A stretch of DNA of 64,000 nt from CAYJIX01 sp964370375 (GCA_964370375.1 CAYJIX010000007.1:1-64000), one strand, 5' to 3'; shown: positions 1 to 8,879, counted from the stretch's first letter. The notes: a model not told the origin generated them from the sequence alone. Made by a program: numbers and translations.

Positions 1-420
1 AAAGGTCAAGCCAAATTTACGACGTCGCCCCCCGCGCGGGGGCGTGGATTGAAACTTTATATTGCAGATATGCCACAGTACAAGTTGAAAGTCGCCCCCC
101 GCGCGGGGGCGTGGATTGAAACCAAGGATGGTCTATTATCCTTGGGGGACTATCTGCGTCGCCCCCCGCGCGGGGGCGTGGATTGAAACTTGGCACATCA
201 AAAAATATGTCTAAACATGTAACGTCGCCCCCCGCGCGGGGGCGTGGATTGAAACAACATAGGGCTCATACGAACAAGGGCCGAGGTGTGTCGCCCCCCG
301 CGCGGGGGCGTGGATTGAAACTTTTGCCATTTTCAATGCTCCTTATAAATTGTTAGTCGCCCCCCGCGCGGGGGCGTGGATTGAAACTACCGCGATTAAG
401 ATTTGATTGATCCGCTTGAT
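1..420 (+). CRISPR. Type I-C CRISPR array, trailer end (6 intact repeats)
   Basis: Six identical 32-bp repeats lie at 24-55, 91-122, 158-189, 224-255, 290-321 and 356-387. Each begins GTCGCCCCCCGCGCGGG and ends GTGGATTGAAAC, which is the type I-C repeat class. Five complete spacers are 35, 35, 34, 34 and 34 bp long. Bases 1-23 are the end of another spacer, so the array continues to the left. The ATTGAAAC end gives the crRNA 5' handle in this class, so transcription runs left to right and the leader and cas genes should lie outside the window. A last spacer (388-420, 33 bp) is followed by a decayed repeat. No cas gene is visible here. Confidence 0.97.
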
Positions 421-440
421 GTTTGCCCCCACCCCACAAC
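421..440 (+). repeat. Degenerate terminal CRISPR repeat
   Basis: The bases GTTTGCCCCCACCCC start exactly one spacer length (33 bp) after the last intact repeat and keep the GT-GCCCCC pattern of the repeat's 5' half. The 3' half, including ATTGAAAC, is lost. Decay of the leader-distal repeat is common, which supports the inferred direction. Confidence 0.5.
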
Positions 441-441
441 C

Positions 442-479
442 AAAAAGCCCGAAAACGCATTGTTTTTCGGGCCTTTTTT
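442..479. terminator. Rho-independent terminator after pckA
   Basis: The stem GCCCGAAAA (447-455) pairs with TTTTCGGGC (464-472). It is preceded by an A-run and followed by a T-run, so it can work in both directions. It ends the minus-strand pckA transcript and separates it from the CRISPR array. Confidence 0.85.
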
Positions 480-516
480 ATTTCATAAAAGCTTAATCTT
501 TTGAATTTACAAACGC

Positions 517-2241
517 TTATCCTTTCAGAGCGTCGAGCAAAAGTTTAAGCAGTTCAGGTTTTTCGCTCACATCGCTGTTGGTCAAAAAGTCGCAGCGTTG
601 CTTAAAGCGGTCTTTAAGGATGCGGTCAAATTCTTTTTTATTGGGCACGGTAGCTGGGTTGTATTCGTCATAAAAGCCGGGCACGATTTTTTCGACACTG
701 GCTTTGGTGGGGATTTGCATGCCTTTTACAAGGTCCCACTCTTCCCATTCCAACGTTCCTTCAAGGACGGCTGTTTGTAGTGCCAGAGACGCTTCGAGGG
801 GGACTTTTTTCAAATTATCGTCAGCACCGTTCCACATGCCGCCGCCACCGCCTGACCACACATAGGCATCGCAACCGGATTTGAACACTTCGGCATAGCC
901 GAGGCAGTCTTCATACAGGGGATAGATGCGGAAAGGATTCGCAAAGGGCACAAAGACAAGCTTTTCCATTTCTTCCGGAGCCACGTTTTCAGCAGCGGTG
1001 CGTTTGGTCATAAGGGTTGCGCCCATGGCTACCGCTAGATATGGATTGCTGATCTTGGCTAAAGGCGGCATGGTAGAATCTTTCATAAGCCAGCCAATGG
1101 CATTGGGAAAGCCGATGCTGTTGACAGTTTTACCAAGGGATTCGCGGCTAAAAAGGGCTCTTCCGTTGTTGTTACGCACATCTTGCCCCACTGGCAAAAG
1201 CTTGCCATCTTTATTGATGACCATCATATTTTGTGTGCAGATGCAGTATTTCCAGTCAGGGTGTTTGAGGTCGCGTCCGTCCGTTTTGTCGTACATAGAA
1301 GGTTCCCATACGTGGCAAACCTTGTTTTTGTAGTCGATTTGGAAGGCGTCGTCGTGGGCAATGCGGCGGCGAAATCCTTTGGGAAGGGTTCCTGCATTGT
1401 CCAATGAATTGGTGTGTGCAGACTTTCCTGACCCTGAAAGTCCATAAAAAGCAATAACTTGTTTGCCACGATGGGCGTATTCCGGAACACGGCTGAAGTC
1501 AATTTCTTTAATTCCGGCGTGTGCTGCCACCATGCCAAGGCGCATGCCGGCTGTCCAAGCCATGGTCAGTGTGCCTTTTTTGCGTTCGCCAAAATAGCGC
1601 ATGCCAAGGTTGAAGACGGTCATGTGTTCTTCGTCAACAGCAACGCAGCCTTTAGCCCAGCGCGGATCTGTGGACGACCATTCAGGGAACGATACAAAAA
1701 GGATGTCCTGCATGGGCAGAAGCTTTGACTTGTCATAATCAGCCACTGCAGACAAGGGGTTGAAATTGGCCAACCAGTGGAAAACGTTGTTGGCATCACT
1801 TTCTGGGGCAATCATGCGTGCTTTGATCATAAGATCAGGTGCAACGCCCACAACGGCTTCGGCCATGATAAGCTTATGGTTGCACTGCATCTGGTACATG
1901 GCTTCGCGTAGCAGGCCTTCAAGGTTGTCTTTTTCGGCTTTTGTTGAGCGGTTGTAAAAAATACGCGCATCGGCGCTGCGTCCTACAACACGTCCGTTGT
2001 TGTCGTTAATGACCTTGGCATCATCAGGCAGGCCAAGGCGTTTGATGGTATGACGGTCCATGGGCAAATCAGTAACCGTAATCCAGGGCAGTTTGCACGC
2101 CAAGGTATAGGTTTCGGCGGCGGTTACCATGCGAGGCCCGGTGCCATCGTTGCGGTTGTTAAACATGGATTCGGCAATAGCCCGCAGGCGGGAAATTTCA
2201 GTTAGGCTGGAATAGTGCTTCCACGAAGGGTTGCTAGCCAT
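517..2241 (-). CDS. pckA: Phosphoenolpyruvate carboxykinase (ATP)
   Basis: 574 aa. The protein should interconvert oxaloacetate and phosphoenolpyruvate with ATP/ADP in central carbon metabolism. A P-loop of PEPCK type, GLSGSGKS, lies near residue 265. It is followed by RIAHDDAFQID, which corresponds to the metal/nucleotide-binding IGDDEHGW region of the family. Further back are NLGMRYFGERKKG and a C-terminal block with NGADDNLKKVPLEAS and GFYDEYNPATVP. It is somewhat longer than the usual 530-540 aa. AAGGAGC sits about 8 nt upstream of the ATG. The gene is single, with its own terminator downstream. The family call is firm; ATP rather than GTP use is inferred from the P-loop form. Confidence 0.85.
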   Translation of the reverse strand: MASNPSWKHYSSLTEISRLRAIAESMFNNRNDGTGPRMVTAAETYTLACKLPWITVTDLPMDRHTIKRLGLPDDAKVINDNNGRVVGRSADARIFYNRSTKAEKDNLEGLLREAMYQMQCNHKLIMAEAVVGVAPDLMIKARMIAPESDANNVFHWLANFNPLSAVADYDKSKLLPMQDILFVSFPEWSSTDPRWAKGCVAVDEEHMTVFNLGMRYFGERKKGTLTMAWTAGMRLGMVAAHAGIKEIDFSRVPEYAHRGKQVIAFYGLSGSGKSAHTNSLDNAGTLPKGFRRRIAHDDAFQIDYKNKVCHVWEPSMYDKTDGRDLKHPDWKYCICTQNMMVINKDGKLLPVGQDVRNNNGRALFSRESLGKTVNSIGFPNAIGWLMKDSTMPPLAKISNPYLAVAMGATLMTKRTAAENVAPEEMEKLVFVPFANPFRIYPLYEDCLGYAEVFKSGCDAYVWSGGGGGMWNGADDNLKKVPLEASLALQTAVLEGTLEWEEWDLVKGMQIPTKASVEKIVPGFYDEYNPATVPNKKEFDRILKDRFKQRCDFLTNSDVSEKPELLKLLLDALKG

Positions 2242-2644
2242 GGTCTTAGCTCCTTGGCCTTACGGCCTGTGCTGCAAAAAGTTAGTAAAGATGTAACACG
2301 ATAGGAACACGAACGTCTGTACAACGTCTTTTTTCTCAATATCAAACTAAAAAAGTAAAGGCTAGTACTTGACCAACCATGGAAAAAAATATAACGAAAA
2401 ACAGTTTTTACATTTTATTTATAAATCAAGCTCTTGTATGGGTATGTGCGGAAAAGTTCCGCTTTACAACAAACAGTCATGCAAGGTACAAATTTTACTA
2501 TAAAGTACAGCAATGCTTGCGTATGGATTTTTTTGCAAAAGATCATAAAAATCTGTGGTTATGAGGCGCTTTGGTTGTGACGAAAAGTACAATCTTTGAC
2601 AAAGGTGCCCTAATGGTTCCCAAAATATGCGGAGGTAAGAGGTT
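2242..2644. other. Intergenic region between divergent pckA and threonine synthase
   Basis: This is 403 bp of AT-rich DNA holding the promoters of two divergent genes. A TTGACA at 2596-2601 has no acceptable -10 at 17 bp. GGAGG at 2631-2635 is the ribosome-binding site of the plus-strand gene. A 61-codon open frame at 2379-2564 has no ribosome-binding site and no recognisable features. I see no RNA gene. Confidence 0.5.
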
Positions 2645-3784
2645 ATGTTGTTTTGCGAAGCGTGTTCGGTGTCGTATCCTGAATCGGATAAGAAATGGAG
2701 ATGTGACTGCGGAGCGCCGCTCCAGCTAACCGGCTGGGATATGCCTTTTGCGCCTGATGCCTCACGCCAGGGCCTATGGCGTTATGCATCGTCCCTTCCC
2801 ATTGAGCGTCCTGACGAGGTGGTCTCTTTTGGTGAAGGAAGCACCCCCCTTGTGCATCGTTCATGGCAAGCTGGGGGCAAGCACATCCAAGCGCATTTTA
2901 AGTTGGATTACTTATGCCCTTCAGGATCGTATAAGGATCGCGGCATGGCGCTTTTGATGAATCGCTTGCGTGAACTTGGCATAACAGAAGTTATCGAAGA
3001 TTCGTCCGGAAACGCCGGAGCTGCCATGTCAGCCTATGCCGCCGCTACAAATATTCGCTGTCAAATTTTTGTGCCTGATTATACGTCAGAAGGAAAGTGC
3101 GTCCAAATTGCTATGCATGGAGCCGAGCTTGTGCGCGTACCCGGCACACGCGAAGACACAACCCATGCCGCTGAAAAAGCCGCTGATAGCATCTATTATG
3201 CTTCGCATAATTGGAGCCCCTATTTTGCCCATGGCATAAAAACCTATGCCTTTGAGTTGGTGGAGCAGCTTGGGCGCGCTCCTGATGTCATTATTGTTCC
3301 GGCAGGGCAAGGCAGCCTTGTTATTGGTGCGCACCTAGCGTTTAACGAAATGTTGGCAGCAGGTTCCATATCAAATAGGCCGCGTATTCTTGCCGTGCAA
3401 AGCGTGCAATGCGCGCCCCTTTATAAAGCATGGGCTGAAAAATCCAATACATTTATACCGATTGATAAGGGCAGCACCTTGGCCGAGGGCATTGCCTCGG
3501 CAACACCCGTACGGGATACAGAAGTGCTTGCCGCTGTCAATGCCAGCAAGGGCAAATGGATGGCCATTGAAGAAGATGCCATCTGGAAAGCTCTTAACCA
3601 ATTGGCTTCTGTAGGATTATATGTTGAGCCCACAAGTGCCATTGCCGCCGCAGCCCTAGAACAAGCAGTGCTTGAAGGAGAAATTGGCGAAAACGAATGC
3701 GCAGCGGTTCTGCTTTCTGGAAGCGGCCTTAAAGCCACAGACACCATTGGCAAGTTGCGCAAGGAAAAGGGCAAGAGTTTTTAG
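2645..3784 (+). CDS. thrC: Threonine synthase-like PLP enzyme
   Basis: 379 aa, fold-type II PLP enzyme. Threonine synthase converts O-phosphohomoserine to threonine. The N-terminus carries four cysteines in FCEACS and WRCDCG, a small zinc-ribbon-like element seen in many threonine synthases. The PLP lysine lies in SGSYKDRG (about residue 96), the phosphate/asparagine loop is EDSSGNAGAA, and a glycine-rich cofactor segment is IIVPAGQGSLVIGAH. GGAGG precedes the ATG by 9 nt. The gene stands alone between pckA and xerC. Related enzymes such as diaminopropionate or cysteate synthases share this fold, so the substrate is inferred from overall resemblance. Confidence 0.75.
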   Translation: MLFCEACSVSYPESDKKWRCDCGAPLQLTGWDMPFAPDASRQGLWRYASSLPIERPDEVVSFGEGSTPLVHRSWQAGGKHIQAHFKLDYLCPSGSYKDRGMALLMNRLRELGITEVIEDSSGNAGAAMSAYAAATNIRCQIFVPDYTSEGKCVQIAMHGAELVRVPGTREDTTHAAEKAADSIYYASHNWSPYFAHGIKTYAFELVEQLGRAPDVIIVPAGQGSLVIGAHLAFNEMLAAGSISNRPRILAVQSVQCAPLYKAWAEKSNTFIPIDKGSTLAEGIASATPVRDTEVLAAVNASKGKWMAIEEDAIWKALNQLASVGLYVEPTSAIAAAALEQAVLEGEIGENECAAVLLSGSGLKATDTIGKLRKEKGKSF

Positions 3785-3833
3785 CGAAAATGCCGATAGT
3801 GTGTAAAAGCAGGAAAGCCTAAAGGCAAAAGTA

Positions 3834-3866
3834 AAAAGGCATGGATGCTCTATGTCCATGCCTTTT
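3834..3866. terminator. Bidirectional terminator between thrC and xerC
   Basis: A perfect 12-bp stem, AAAAGGCATGGA (3834-3845) with TCCATGCCTTTT (3855-3866) and a 9-nt loop, is flanked by A and T runs. It lies between convergent genes and overlaps the last codons of xerC by one or two bases. Confidence 0.85.
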
Positions 3867-5004
3867 ATATATCGTCGTTATCGATATGTGTTGGTTCTAA
3901 AGTTATATTCCCTTCGGCCTTGGTTTTTTCTTGCGTTTTTTGCGGATCCTTAGGCCTTTGTGTACTTTTTGCTCTGGGATGCGCGTTGTCATAGACTCGC
4001 GTTAAGGCGTCTAAGGTTACATGGGTATACCTTTGCGTTGTAGAAAGTCTTGCGTGGCCAAGCAATTCCTGCACAGCCCTAAGGTCTGCCCCGCCTTCAA
4101 GCAGGTGCGTGGCAAAGGCGTGACGCAGGTCGTGTGGGGCCACATGCTGAACCAGTCCGTTGGATTCGGCCATATATTTGAGAATTCGAGCAGCTTGGCG
4201 GCGGTTCAGGCGCTTGCCTCTATTGCCTACAAATACAGCTTTTTCGCCGAATTCTGCCACTTGTGCGCGTACAGCCAGCCATTTTTGCAGGGCGTGTGAT
4301 GATTTGGTACTTAAAAACGCCATGCGTTCTTTGTTGCCCTTACCAAGGACGCGCAAGACATTTTCGTCCTGGCGAATGTCCAAAAGGTCAAGGCTTAAAG
4401 CTTCAGAAATCCGCAATCCCGAACCGTACAGCAGTTCTGCCAAAGCGTTATCGCGCAGGGTATAGACGGCATTTTGCTGCGTATCACACGCTGCTGTTGC
4501 AACGTCTAGTGTTTCCTTAGTAGGTTGCAACAGGGCAAAGACCGTATCTACGTTAAGGATGTTAGGGTGATGCGTGTCTTGCTTGGGATTGCGCACCCCT
4601 TGGGTGGGATCAGTTTTGACCTTGCCTTGGCGTACCAAATAGTCGAACAATGAGCGCAAGGCAGAAAGTTTACGGGCGATGGATGTTTTGGCCTGTTGTT
4701 TATGGTGCAGGTCTGCAACAAAGCCGCTGATATGGTGGCGTGCGATGTGTTCAGGACGAGCCAATGTAGCGGCAACACTTTGCAAATACTCTTCAAACTG
4801 TTGCATGTCATTTTCGTAGGCTGCAAAGGTTGCGTCTGACAGGCCTTTTTGCATATGGATAAAACCAAGAAAAGCCATGGCAGGCGCAGGCAACCCCTTC
4901 AAGGCCGGAGCCTTGGCAAGGCTTGATTCCTCTTCGTTATGTTGCCCTGATTGTGGACGGGGCTTTTTACGCAATCCCCCTGCCAAAGCAAAACGCGAAC
5001 TCAT
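3865..5004 (-). CDS. xerC: Tyrosine recombinase XerC
   Basis: 379 aa site-specific recombinase of the phage-integrase family, expected to resolve chromosome dimers at dif with XerD. The N-terminal SAM-like DNA-binding domain spans about residues 40-130. The catalytic residues are seen as R in GSGLRISEAL, K in GKGNKER, H and R in HDLRHAFATHLL, H in LLGHARLSTTQRY, and that motif's final Y. It has extra N-terminal (about 40 aa, basic) and C-terminal (about 30 aa, charged) tails compared with the usual 300 aa. Its ATG overlaps the dprA stop by 4 bp (ATGA), so the two are translationally coupled. No integrase partner genes or att repeats lie nearby, which favours XerC over a mobile-element integrase. 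Confidence 0.88.
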   Translation of the reverse strand: MSSRFALAGGLRKKPRPQSGQHNEEESSLAKAPALKGLPAPAMAFLGFIHMQKGLSDATFAAYENDMQQFEEYLQSVAATLARPEHIARHHISGFVADLHHKQQAKTSIARKLSALRSLFDYLVRQGKVKTDPTQGVRNPKQDTHHPNILNVDTVFALLQPTKETLDVATAACDTQQNAVYTLRDNALAELLYGSGLRISEALSLDLLDIRQDENVLRVLGKGNKERMAFLSTKSSHALQKWLAVRAQVAEFGEKAVFVGNRGKRLNRRQAARILKYMAESNGLVQHVAPHDLRHAFATHLLEGGADLRAVQELLGHARLSTTQRYTHVTLDALTRVYDNAHPRAKSTQRPKDPQKTQEKTKAEGNITLEPTHIDNDDI

Positions 5005-6227
5005 GGTAAACCATACCTGTTGTTGGGAAGCCGCCTAACACGCCCTTGCAGTTCCAGCTGCACAAGCGTGCTCATAATGATAGCTGGAGGCTGGTTCAAG
5101 TGCTGGCATAAGGCGTCAATATCGTGAATATCTTGGGCTAGGGCAACCAAAAGAAGTTTTACCAACTCACTGTGATCTGTGGGTGTTACGTTGGGCGCTT
5201 CGTGGTTTTTGGGCGCGTTATCTTGCGTGGCAAAAGGTTTTTTGGAAACAGCGTTTGGTGATGTTGTGCTAGGTTTTTGATCAGTACAAGATGCCACATC
5301 TGGACGCACAAAATCTTTCAACTGTAAAGCCAGGTCGTTGATAATGTCTTGTGAAGAAAAAATGGGCTGCGCGCCTTGTCGGATAAGTTCTTGACAACCT
5401 GCAGATTTTGGGTCGCCAATAGTGCCGGAAATAGCGTATACGCTACGGTTTTGCTCAAGGGCAAGACGTGCCGTAATCAAGCTGCCACTACGTTGAAAAG
5501 CTTCAATGACAAGCACACCCAAGGATAGGCCGCTGATAATGCGATTTCGTATGGGAAAGTTTTTCGAATCGGGTTTCATGGATGGCGAAAATTCGCTGAC
5601 AAGAAGGCCTTGACGAGCAATGGTTCGTTGAAGATTTGCGTTGCTTCGTGGGTATTCATGTGCAATGCCATTGCCAAGAACAGCAATGGTCCTGCCGGGA
5701 AGGGTGAGGGCGGCTTCTTGGGCTGCACTGTCTATGCCAAGGGCTAAGCCTGAAACCACAGTAATGCCATGGGCAGCGAGGGCACTGCCCATGGAGGCCG
5801 CCAATTGTGCGCCTTTATCAGAACAAGAGCGCATGCCGACAACAGCAACGCAAGGGCCTAAAAGCAGGGACGTGTCGCCTTGACAATACAAAAGAAGTGG
5901 CGGATCAGGCAGTTCGCGCAAAGGGCTTGGATAGCGAGCATCAGTCCACAATACAATGTCGCCTGCCATGGTTTGTGCTGCCAGCCATTCTTGCTTAGCA
6001 GGGTTTCGCCAGGCTTCTGAAGCAAGGGACTGTGCCTTGTCTTTGGCTACCTCCGCTTCGTGCCAGCTGTGTTTTTGTTGCAGGGCATTATAGGCAGATC
6101 CAAAGGTGGTCAACAAGCGTTTGCAAGAGCGCAGCCCCAGCTTTGGCGTATATTTCAGCGCAAGCAAAGCCCAAAATTCACGGCGAGCCGTTTCGCTCAA
6201 TTTTTCAAAAGCATTGGCAAAGGGCAT
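5001..6227 (-). CDS. dprA: DNA processing protein DprA
   Basis: 408 aa. DprA binds incoming single-stranded DNA and loads RecA during natural transformation. The Rossmann-like core starts near residue 95. The typical signatures are AVVGMRSCSD, SGLALGIDSAAQEAAL, AVLGNGIAHEYPRSN, SEFSPSMKPDSKNFPIRNRI and GLSLGVLVIEAFQRSGSLITA. An N-terminal helix-hairpin-helix/SAM-like segment and a C-terminal winged-helix segment (about residues 350-408) complete the standard layout. The gene lies 12 bp after the cpoB-like gene and overlaps xerC by 4 bp, so it is part of a four-gene minus-strand run. DprA is widespread, so this does not by itself prove competence. Confidence 0.93.
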   Translation of the reverse strand: MPFANAFEKLSETARREFWALLALKYTPKLGLRSCKRLLTTFGSAYNALQQKHSWHEAEVAKDKAQSLASEAWRNPAKQEWLAAQTMAGDIVLWTDARYPSPLRELPDPPLLLYCQGDTSLLLGPCVAVVGMRSCSDKGAQLAASMGSALAAHGITVVSGLALGIDSAAQEAALTLPGRTIAVLGNGIAHEYPRSNANLQRTIARQGLLVSEFSPSMKPDSKNFPIRNRIISGLSLGVLVIEAFQRSGSLITARLALEQNRSVYAISGTIGDPKSAGCQELIRQGAQPIFSSQDIINDLALQLKDFVRPDVASCTDQKPSTTSPNAVSKKPFATQDNAPKNHEAPNVTPTDHSELVKLLLVALAQDIHDIDALCQHLNQPPAIIMSTLVQLELQGRVRRLPNNRYGLP

Positions 6228-6239
6228 GATATAAAGGGG

Positions 6240-7046
6240 TTATTGTTCTAGGCCTAGGGGAGCTATTTTTGCCGTGGCCGGAGCATGGGGAAAATCTTCG
6301 CGCAGGATGCGAGCATGGAGGGTTTGGTTGTCATAATCTCCCAATTCTTTATAGGCCATGGCTGTTTTTAATAAAGCGTCAGGCGCTTTGGAATGCTTAG
6401 GATAGGCGGCGTTGACCTGTTTGAATGAAAAAATCGAGTCCACATATTTTTTTTGTGCGTACAGGCATTCTCCCTGCCAGTACAAGGCGTTGGGCCGTAG
6501 CTTTGAATTGGGGTACGCGGCAATAAAGGCCTCAAACGCTTGCAGGGCGTTGCCATAATCGTGCTTGCTATAGCTAATTAGGGCTTTACGATAAGCTGCT
6601 TGCTCGTCATTGGCCGGAACAGCGGCAATGGATTCTGACACATTGTTTGCTGTGGTGACAGAAGTAGACGGCTTTGCCACAGGGGGCGCTTTTTTTTGCG
6701 CAGCTTGGGGGGTATAGCTTTGCGCATAGCGTGGCGGAAACGAAGCCAAGGCAGCCGCCGCAGGGGAAACCGCTTCGGGTTTGTGTTGTTCCACAGCTTT
6801 TTTCTGCTCCGTATTGCCGGTGGCAGGAGCAGTAGCAGCGGTGGAAGATTTTTGCGATGAAGGCGTCGGTTCAAGCTGGTTATACAGCTCTTCTACATGT
6901 TGTTCAAAGGCTGCAAGGCGCAAAGCCATTTCTTGCTGTTCATTTTCTAAAACAATGGCCTGCTGGCGCAAGGCTTCGTTTTCTTGCCTGCTGGCGCAGG
7001 CACTGGATGCCAGTACCGCAACTATGAGGAAAAATAGGACACGCAC
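6240..7046 (-). CDS. cpoB: CpoB/YbgF-like periplasmic TPR protein
   Basis: 268 aa. The N-terminus is a lipoprotein-type signal (FFLIVAVLASSAC), followed by a coiled coil (about residues 22-60), an Ala/Pro-rich linker (65-145) and C-terminal TPRs. The TPRs include FEAFIAAYPNSKLRPNALYW and YPKHSKAPDALLKTAMAYKE, the hallmark of the Tol-Pal-associated YbgF family. In that family the protein helps coordinate outer-membrane constriction with peptidoglycan synthesis. No tol or pal gene lies beside it. It sits 25 bp after the M24 peptidase and 12 bp before dprA. An unusual point is the lipobox: E. coli CpoB is soluble in the periplasm. Confidence 0.8.
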   Translation of the reverse strand: MRVLFFLIVAVLASSACASRQENEALRQQAIVLENEQQEMALRLAAFEQHVEELYNQLEPTPSSQKSSTAATAPATGNTEQKKAVEQHKPEAVSPAAAALASFPPRYAQSYTPQAAQKKAPPVAKPSTSVTTANNVSESIAAVPANDEQAAYRKALISYSKHDYGNALQAFEAFIAAYPNSKLRPNALYWQGECLYAQKKYVDSIFSFKQVNAAYPKHSKAPDALLKTAMAYKELGDYDNQTLHARILREDFPHAPATAKIAPLGLEQ

Positions 7047-7071
7047 AACGACTCCGCAAGGTTAAGAAACG

Positions 7072-8316
7072 TTAGGAAAGCGCAAGGATCTCATATTGTT
7101 CACCCGTAAGGCTTTGACCGCCTTCTGCCGTGACCACAAAAGTATTTTCAACGCCAACCATGCCAAGGCCTGGTAGCGAAATTTTAGGTTCCAGGGCCAG
7201 AACCATGCCCTTTTGGAGCGGAGCATCAAAGCCCTTGGCAATGGCCGGAGGCTCTGCCACATGCAGGCCAATGCCGTGTCCTAAAAAGCGGACTTGGTTT
7301 TCGCCCATGCCCATAAAGGTGTCGGCAAAGGGTGTGGCTGCCACGATGTTTAGGGTCTCTTTCCAGATATCTGAAGGAAGCGTCCCTTGTGTAAGCATTG
7401 AAGCAGCCATGCGCTGCACTTCTATACATACGGCGTGGGCTTCAAGGGCTTCATTTGGAATAGGGCCGGGGCCGCTCCAGTAAACCTGTGTTTTGTCCGT
7501 ATGATACCCTTCAAGGGAAAAGGCTACATCAATGGTTAAAAGCTCATGTTGTTGCCATACTGTACCTGCATCCCCCATATAGGGCAATGCCGAATGCATG
7601 CCGCGTAATCCTACAGGGCCGTCAAAGCTGGTGGGGTACAGCGCAGAAACACCGGCAGCAACGTTGCCTAAAACGTTTTCATCACCTTGGGGGTTAAGGC
7701 GAACAAGCCCACCATAGCCATGTTCATAAAAAAGTTTTAACAGGGTTATGCCTATTTCACGCTCTGTCATATTTGCATGAATAGATTCAGGTAAAAGGCC
7801 ATGCATGCACATGTGATGGCGAGCGCCACAAAGGCGCAGCTTGTTGAGTTCCCATTCTGATTTTACCATACGGCATGTTTGAATAAGCTTGTCACCTGAA
7901 ATATAGTGCCTGTCGCCAAGGCGTTGGCGCAAAAGATCTGCCGCTTCCCAGGTTAGTCCGCTTTTTTCAATGGCAAGCACAGGCGTCAACGGGCTTTTTA
8001 GCTGCGCGCATAAAAGAGGCACTTCAGCATAGGAACGAAAAGGCTCAACATGCACTAAAGGCGATTCCATTTTTGCACGTCCAACACCTTTGCGGATCAT
8101 GAGCACAGGTTCGCCCTCCAGAGGAATCCACAAAAGACCTACACCAAGCGTACCTGTAAAATAATAAATATTGACCTTTGAAGTTACAAGCAAGCCCTCA
8201 GGAGCAGGGGTTTTTTGCTGAGCTGCTTGTGCGGCTTGTTCGCGCAATAAAGCGCGGCAACACTCAAGACGCAGGCTTGCTTCGCTTGCAGGTAAGGTTT
8301 CTAATGTTGTTGACAT
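7072..8316 (-). CDS. M24 family aminopeptidase (Xaa-Pro type)
   Basis: 414 aa from the ATG at 8316, chosen because GAGGAGGG precedes it; a longer frame to 8370 has no ribosome-binding site. An N-terminal creatinase/prolidase-like domain (about 1-165) is followed by the pita-bread catalytic domain. The metal ligands are visible as D in LLTIDVAF, D in GYHTDKTQ, H in GHGIGLHVAEPPA, E in ALEPKI and E in GVENTFVV. The family removes N-terminal residues next to proline or cleaves X-Pro dipeptides with two divalent metal ions in the cytoplasm. It is the first gene of the run M24 peptidase, cpoB, dprA, xerC. The exact substrate cannot be told. Confidence 0.85.
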   Translation of the reverse strand: MSTTLETLPASEASLRLECCRALLREQAAQAAQQKTPAPEGLLVTSKVNIYYFTGTLGVGLLWIPLEGEPVLMIRKGVGRAKMESPLVHVEPFRSYAEVPLLCAQLKSPLTPVLAIEKSGLTWEAADLLRQRLGDRHYISGDKLIQTCRMVKSEWELNKLRLCGARHHMCMHGLLPESIHANMTEREIGITLLKLFYEHGYGGLVRLNPQGDENVLGNVAAGVSALYPTSFDGPVGLRGMHSALPYMGDAGTVWQQHELLTIDVAFSLEGYHTDKTQVYWSGPGPIPNEALEAHAVCIEVQRMAASMLTQGTLPSDIWKETLNIVAATPFADTFMGMGENQVRFLGHGIGLHVAEPPAIAKGFDAPLQKGMVLALEPKISLPGLGMVGVENTFVVTAEGGQSLTGEQYEILALS

Positions 8317-8381
8317 GGCAGGTGCCCTCCTCTTTTTGTATAGCGTAGAGCAAAAAAAAATGCAAAACATGCTTTTTATGC

Positions 8382-8410
8382 TTGACGGAATGTTTGTACT
8401 TCGGTATGTA
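8382..8410 (+). promoter_or_regulatory. Sigma-70 type promoter of tRNA-Arg
   Basis: TTGACG (8382-8387), a 17-bp spacer and TATGTA (8405-8410) lie just upstream of the tRNA 5' end at 8423. Spacing and match to the consensus are good. Confidence 0.6.
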
Positions 8411-8422
8411 CATCACTTGGTT

Positions 8423-8499
8423 GCGGCTGTAGCTCAGCTGGATAGAGCACCAGGCTACGAACCTGTAGGTCAGGAGTTCGAATCTCTTCAGCCGCGCCA
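8423..8499 (+). tRNA. tRNA-Arg (anticodon ACG)
   Basis: 77 nt with an encoded CCA. The acceptor stem GCGGCTG (8423-8429) pairs with CAGCCGC (8489-8495). The anticodon loop is CTACGAA, giving ACG. The T arm has GGAGTTCGAATCTCT. It converges with tRNA-Sec on the other strand. Confidence 0.97.
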
Positions 8500-8508
8500 G
8501 AAATTTTT

Positions 8509-8544
8509 AAGGCCCTTACAGTAGATTCTGTAAGGGCCTTTTCC
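8509..8544. terminator. Terminator between the two tRNA genes
   Basis: A perfect 13-bp stem, AAGGCCCTTACAG (8509-8521) with CTGTAAGGGCCTT (8528-8540), is followed by TTTTCC on the plus strand. It ends tRNA-Arg and probably also blocks read-through from tRNA-Sec. Confidence 0.9.
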
Positions 8545-8579
8545 GTGTATACTATTGTATGTAAAGAAAAATTGCGCGT

Positions 8580-8673
8580 TGGCGGAGGCGTATAGGGGTC
8601 GAACCTACCACGGACATCTCTGCCCGCCACTGGTTTTGAAGACCAGGCGCCACACCGGTGACGAAACGCCTCC
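8580..8673 (-). tRNA. selC: tRNA-Sec (anticodon TCA)
   Basis: 94 nt including an encoded CCA, read from 8673 down to 8580. It starts GGAGGCGT and ends ACGCCTCC plus GCCA, giving the 8-bp acceptor stem typical of selenocysteine tRNA. The anticodon loop CTTCAAA carries TCA. A long variable arm (GGCGGGCAGAGATGTCCGT) precedes the T arm GGTTCGACC. It reads UGA as selenocysteine. selA lies 2 kb away on the plus strand; selB and selD are not in the window. Confidence 0.96.
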
Positions 8674-8879
8674 GCATTGTTTTTTAGTAATACTGCGGAT
8701 CCAACGTGCCGTCAAGACTGGAAGAAAAAAGGGAAAGAACAGTGAATGCTTTGCCGTCTCTCTAAAGCTTTTCAATCGCGCACTTTGGTGCTATCAATCC
8801 GTAACAAAGGCAAAACAATGTATGCCGTATGTTAGCGCGTCTACAAACTGACCCTATGGTATTTTTAAGGAAGAAAACC

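Noticed and set aside
2379..2564. 61-codon open frame upstream of threonine synthase
   Set aside because: No ribosome-binding site, AT-rich composition of intergenic DNA and no recognisable features.
2596..2624. Promoter for threonine synthase
   Set aside because: TTGACA is good but no acceptable -10 element lies at 16-18 bp.
8376..8630. 84-codon minus-strand open frame
   Set aside because: It runs through tRNA-Arg, the terminator and part of tRNA-Sec, so it is not coding.
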